NCBI GenBank assembly: GCA_003024985.2
Contig: PXIH01S0008260.1
DNA: 12,627 bases
Origin: Euperipatoides rowelli
Taxonomy: Eukaryota; Onychophora; Udeonychophora; Euonychophora; Peripatopsidae
Reading direction: 5' to 3' (one strand)
This document shows positions 9,830-12,627 of the stretch, piece by piece (the stretch's first letter is position 1; every line of letters begins with the position of its first letter). A program made the translations under genes and the position numbers. The notes below the pieces were generated by a model, which worked only from the letters and a program-made list of their open reading frames with translations, searched no databases and had not been told where the DNA came from.

Positions 9830-10463
9830 AAGATCAAATGTAACAGATTTTTAAAAATTTTTATTATTGATTTTCAAAGATAATTACTATAAAAAAAATT
9901 CCACTGGAAAAAAATAATTTAAAATGTAGGCCTATTAAAAAAAAAGTTATATTAAGACTAAGTTATTGTTATCCTGTCTGAGATTACAATTTGAAGATTT
10001 CACATATTTTTTGGTTTGAGATTATTTGATGATGACATTGTCTCTACAGCTGTTTTCTTTGTAATGATTTAACATGTAAATAGAAGTATGTTCAATTTGT
10101 ATTAAAAGTCATTTTTTTTAAAAATTGGATCATAATAACACAAAGGATGAATTTTATTGATTTTTTACAAGTATTTAATCATTTAGACCATGTGATTTCC
10201 AGATTTAAGCTAACAAATATAGCAAATATTCTATAGTTAAGTATAGCAAGCTCTATTTGTTTTTAGCCTATGATGTCACAAAATATCTCACCTGGTGTGT
10301 ACAGTGGACAATGTTGTTTTAAGGGGGAGGAGCTAAAGACAATTATTTAAAAAATTGACTAGTAAATAACTTTTTTTTTTTTTTCTGGTGGATATTTCTT
10401 TGTAGTAAAAATCTTTGAAAATCAATAAGAAAAAAAAAATTAAAAATCCATTACATTTGACTT
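9830..10463. mobile_element. TA-flanked element with long diverged inverted terminal repeats
   Basis: About 90-100 bases at 9830-9918 reappear in reverse complement at about 10375-10463. Perfect blocks include an 18-bp match (9864-9881 with 10411-10428, core ATTGATTTTCAAAGAT) and TCAAATGTAA (9834-9843) with TTACATTTGA (10451-10460). The intervening positions align with scattered substitutions and small gaps. Both ends directly abut TA (9828-9829 and 10464-10465), as expected for a Tc1/mariner-type MITE, although TA is common in such AT-rich DNA. The roughly 450-bp centre has no transposase open frame. The left arm contains an extra TAGGCCTA-bearing stretch that the right arm lacks. A fold-back element of another class is possible. 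Confidence 0.6.
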
Positions 10464-10864
10464 TAACAAACTTTAATAATGTCAGTAATGAGAGAATGAA
10501 AATATTATTTCACTTTAGTACTTCACTAGTAGCTACTATTTATATATTTGCCACATTAAACTCATTTTTTTTTTAATCAATGAATTTTATAAAATATTTT
10601 GACAATTTGATCATGATAAACTTTAATACGGTACCGGTACTATTCATCTTTTTAACAATTAAAATAAAAAATATGTATTTGAATTTCAAAACTATTAATC
10701 TTTTACATAACCAAGAGTTGGTCCAAAACATTTTAAAATTTAATAAAAAATGTTTGCTTCCAGAAAATCCACTAATGAGCTTATAACCCAAATTGCTCAT
10801 GATCCGATTACACATCTTTCATTAAAATCTTTGCTGTGAAGCATTGAAAATTGGCATCTTTGTA

Positions 10865-10935
10865 GAGGGTGGCAACTAAAAATTGATTTAGGCAAGTAAA
10901 ATTTTGATTTACTTGCCAGAACGGGCAACTAAAAA
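10865..10935. repeat. Compact nested repeat of GGCAA(C/G)TAAA with a 10-bp hairpin
   Basis: GGCAACTAAAAA occurs at 10871-10882 and again at 10924-10935. Between them, GGCAAGTAAA (10891-10900) and its exact reverse complement TTTACTTGCC (10908-10917) form a hairpin with a 7-base loop. The four units are variants of one word. The left edge, GAGGGTGGCAACTA at 10865, also resembles the terminal repeat of the 9531-9789 element (GAGGGATGGCAAATA), so this may be a related transposon end. Confidence 0.7.
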
Positions 10936-11828
10936 AATATACAGTAGGCTACATTTTTCTAACAATGCAAATTTCCACATTTTAATTTAAAATCCTTGTG
11001 ATAATTCTAAATTCTTGAAAAATAAGCCTTTTATTTTGAATAAATGCATTTAAATATAAAGATCCCCATAAGTTTATCCCACTATCAAAACAAAGGATCA
11101 ACTGCCTAAATTCAAACACACCAAAAGTCACAGATAATTAAAAGTAATATCTAAGACAATCATATCTGGCAAAGATATAGGGCTTAGTTTATTATCAGTT
11201 CACCTGCTTTTCTCAGCAATTCCTGTATGGTACTAAAATTGACAAACAAAATATAAAAATCAAATTGACAATATTGGGCCTATTACTGGTGTATTTTGAT
11301 CTGATTGAAGTAGGCCTAGGCAGGCCAATGTTTTTTTAGACTTTTATTTTCCATTCATAAAAAATTAAATACAAGATGATAAAACAATTTCATTTTTCTG
11401 TAGGCTATCATTCTAGGAAATAGTCCTGACAAAAAAAAAGTATCATAAGATAAGACTAAATAAAATTTTGTAAACTACAAGTAACCTACAGGCTACTGTA
11501 ATCTATCAATTAATGTTTTTAATTTTAGTTACTTTCATGGTGAAAGCCTATTTTTAATATATTTTGTAGGCTATTAACATGGTCAGAAGTGCTTGTGTTT
11601 GTTTACAAGTTAACAATCATCTTGTACCCATATTAAGCATATAGTGCCTAAGTGTAATATATTTTATTATAGGCTATTTTTTTATTTATGTCAATGTTTA
11701 GATCAGTGATGTTTACATATTCAAAATTTATAAAATGTGTACTACTGTATATAGAAAGTGAAATATTTTATTTACAGTAGGCTATGTATTCTTGACCCAC
11801 TCCTTCCAATTTCATTTCCTTTAGTTGG

Positions 11829-12152
11829 TTATTGGTCTTGGTCACTATTCTCCCTTTTTAATATTTGTCTTTGCTGATATATTTCTGTCCATAAGTTTCT
11901 ATTTTGCTTGTTGATATGTAGAAAGTTAAACATCATGAATTCTTGAATGAGTGTATTGTAAAAGAAACAATATACAGTAAGTAGGGAGGCTATTTCATGT
12001 ATTTCTAGCTGTATATGAGGAATATTGATTTGCACCTTTGTTTGTATATCTTGTAAGAATGTCCTCTTATAGGCTAGTTGAACTTCTTTCGACAGAGAAA
12101 AAATTCTATTTGAGATGATAATTATTGCAAGTTTATATGCACTGGTGTATTG
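11829..12152 (-). other. Unassigned 107-codon open frame behind a splice-acceptor-like site
   Basis: On the minus strand, AACTTTTTTAG at 12163-12153 is a textbook acceptor. It is followed by 107 codons without a stop, ending in TAA at 11831-11829. The translation begins QYTSAYKLA, contains LSKEVQLAYKRTF and ends KRENSDQDQ. It has a balanced composition rather than the K/N/F/I-rich noise of other frames here. I recognise no domain. An AATAAA lies about 55 bases past the stop on the same strand, but such signals are common in AT-rich DNA. It cannot be a UBAC2 coding exon, because it ends in a stop upstream of the conserved exons. By a rough estimate, a chance frame this long is unlikely but not excluded in a window of this size and AT content. 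Confidence 0.2.
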
Positions 12153-12180
12153 CTAAAAAAGTTTCTGAGTATACTCGACT

Positions 12181-12201
12181 GGGGGTGGTTGGCGGGAGGG
12201 G
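12181..12201 (+). other. G-rich tract, weaker quadruplex candidate
   Basis: G runs of 5, 2, 2, 3 and 4 are separated by one or two bases. Only three runs have three or more Gs, so it fits a two-layer or bulged quadruplex rather than a canonical one. It lies about 280 bases before the stronger tract at 12480. Confidence 0.4.
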
Positions 12202-12479
12202 AATTTTGAAAAATTAACTCTCTATTTAAAGCTTTTAAAGAATACTTTGGTTAAAATTAATTATAAAAGTCAGTTTTTCAAATGTTTTTTGCACTTCCAG
12301 TCTCCTCTACCCTATTAACTTTATTATTGCTCGTGTTAGGTATATCTTTTGATATGCATACAAACACATTGACAATATTTGCACATTAAATATTGTATAT
12401 TTTAGTTTCAAAAGATATCAGAGGCTGATCACTACATTTTCTTTTTTATGCAAGCAGTCCAATATTATTATTTGGAGAA

Positions 12480-12502
12480 GGGGAGGGGGTGGGGTCTGAG
12501 GG
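12480..12502 (+). other. Potential G-quadruplex
   Basis: Four G runs of 4, 5, 4 and 3 are separated by loops of 1, 1 and 5 bases, meeting the usual G3+ N1-7 pattern. It stands out in AT-rich surroundings. If UBAC2 is transcribed through this point, the G-rich strand is the non-template strand, because the gene lies on the minus strand and its RNA would be C-rich here. Confidence 0.6.
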
Positions 12503-12627
12503 TTATTCCCCAGAAATGTTTTGAATTTTGCATCAGATTTGAAGTGTTTTAAAGGTTGAAAGTCTAAAAGAAAATGCTTAACTGTATGTTTTATTTAAAA
12601 AAAAAGATGGCATATAAAACAGTATAA

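Larger units (their letters stand above)
6973..12627 (-). other. UBAC2 5' intron and possibly upstream sequence
   Basis: This covers everything 5' of the first visible UBAC2 exon. The exon opens in phase 1, so at least one coding exon of about ten residues precedes it. I saw no convincing ATG-containing short exon with a GT donor here, and no CpG-rich promoter-like patch. The simplest reading is a first intron longer than 5.6 kb that runs off the window. It is AT-rich and carries the repeat and transposon-like structures listed separately: the GGTGAAATGGGACA motif set, two adjacent inverted-repeat elements, a nested hairpin repeat, one unassigned open frame and two G-rich tracts. An unrelated transcript could also begin within it. 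Confidence 0.6.

Noticed and set aside
9828-10465. Reading TA at both ends as proof of a Tc1/mariner insertion
   Set aside because: TA is frequent in such AT-rich DNA, so it is only consistent with that class; the arms are the real evidence.
10573-10815. Overlapping open frames on both strands (about 80 and 68 codons)
   Set aside because: Frames open on both strands with K/N/F/I-rich translations are what AT-rich noncoding DNA gives by chance.
1-12627. Bacterial operons, CRISPR arrays, rRNA or tRNA genes
   Set aside because: There is no regular spacer-repeat array, no cloverleaf or rRNA core sequence, and no tightly packed long ORFs; the spliced animal gene shows eukaryotic nuclear DNA.

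Overview
The window is AT-rich animal nuclear DNA, mostly intron. It has long A/T homopolymers, few CpGs, and two single ambiguous bases (5189 and 7254). There are no bacterial-type gene arrays, rRNA, tRNA or CRISPR. Spliced minus-strand exons of a conserved animal ER protein, together with dispersed TAGGCCTA-like words and small transposon remnants, suggest an invertebrate, probably aquatic. The species cannot be fixed from the sequence.

One gene can be supported: a partial UBAC2 orthologue (ubiquitin-associated domain-containing protein 2, a rhomboid-like ER membrane protein) on the minus strand. Three consecutive internal exons lie at 6972-6845, 5849-5730 and 4551-4448, in transcription order. 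All three have AG acceptors and GTAAG donors, stay open across the joins, and encode about 116 residues from the N-terminal half of the membrane domain. The first coding exon should lie at higher coordinates, probably beyond 12627. The exons for the rest of the membrane domain and the C-terminal UBA domain should lie below position 1. Most of the window is therefore read as UBAC2 introns.

Layout: 1-4447 is intron sequence 3' of the last visible exon, with a 44-bp tandem duplication (2660-2743) and a small CpG-bearing patch at the left edge. 4448-6972 holds the three exons and two introns of about 1.0 and 1.2 kb; the upstream one carries a 25-bp-stem hairpin. 6973-12627 is the 5' intron or gene-upstream region and holds most of the structure: a repeated GGTGAAATGGGACA motif in both orientations (8244-9157), two adjacent transposon-like elements (9531-9789 and 9830-10463), a compact nested repeat (10865-10935), an unassigned 107-codon minus-strand open frame behind a good splice acceptor (11829-12152), and two G-rich tracts near the right end.

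I found no evidence for a novel multi-gene system. The most interesting leftovers are the GGTGAAATGGGACA family, the TA-flanked long inverted repeat, and the uneven distribution of the TAGGCCTA word.
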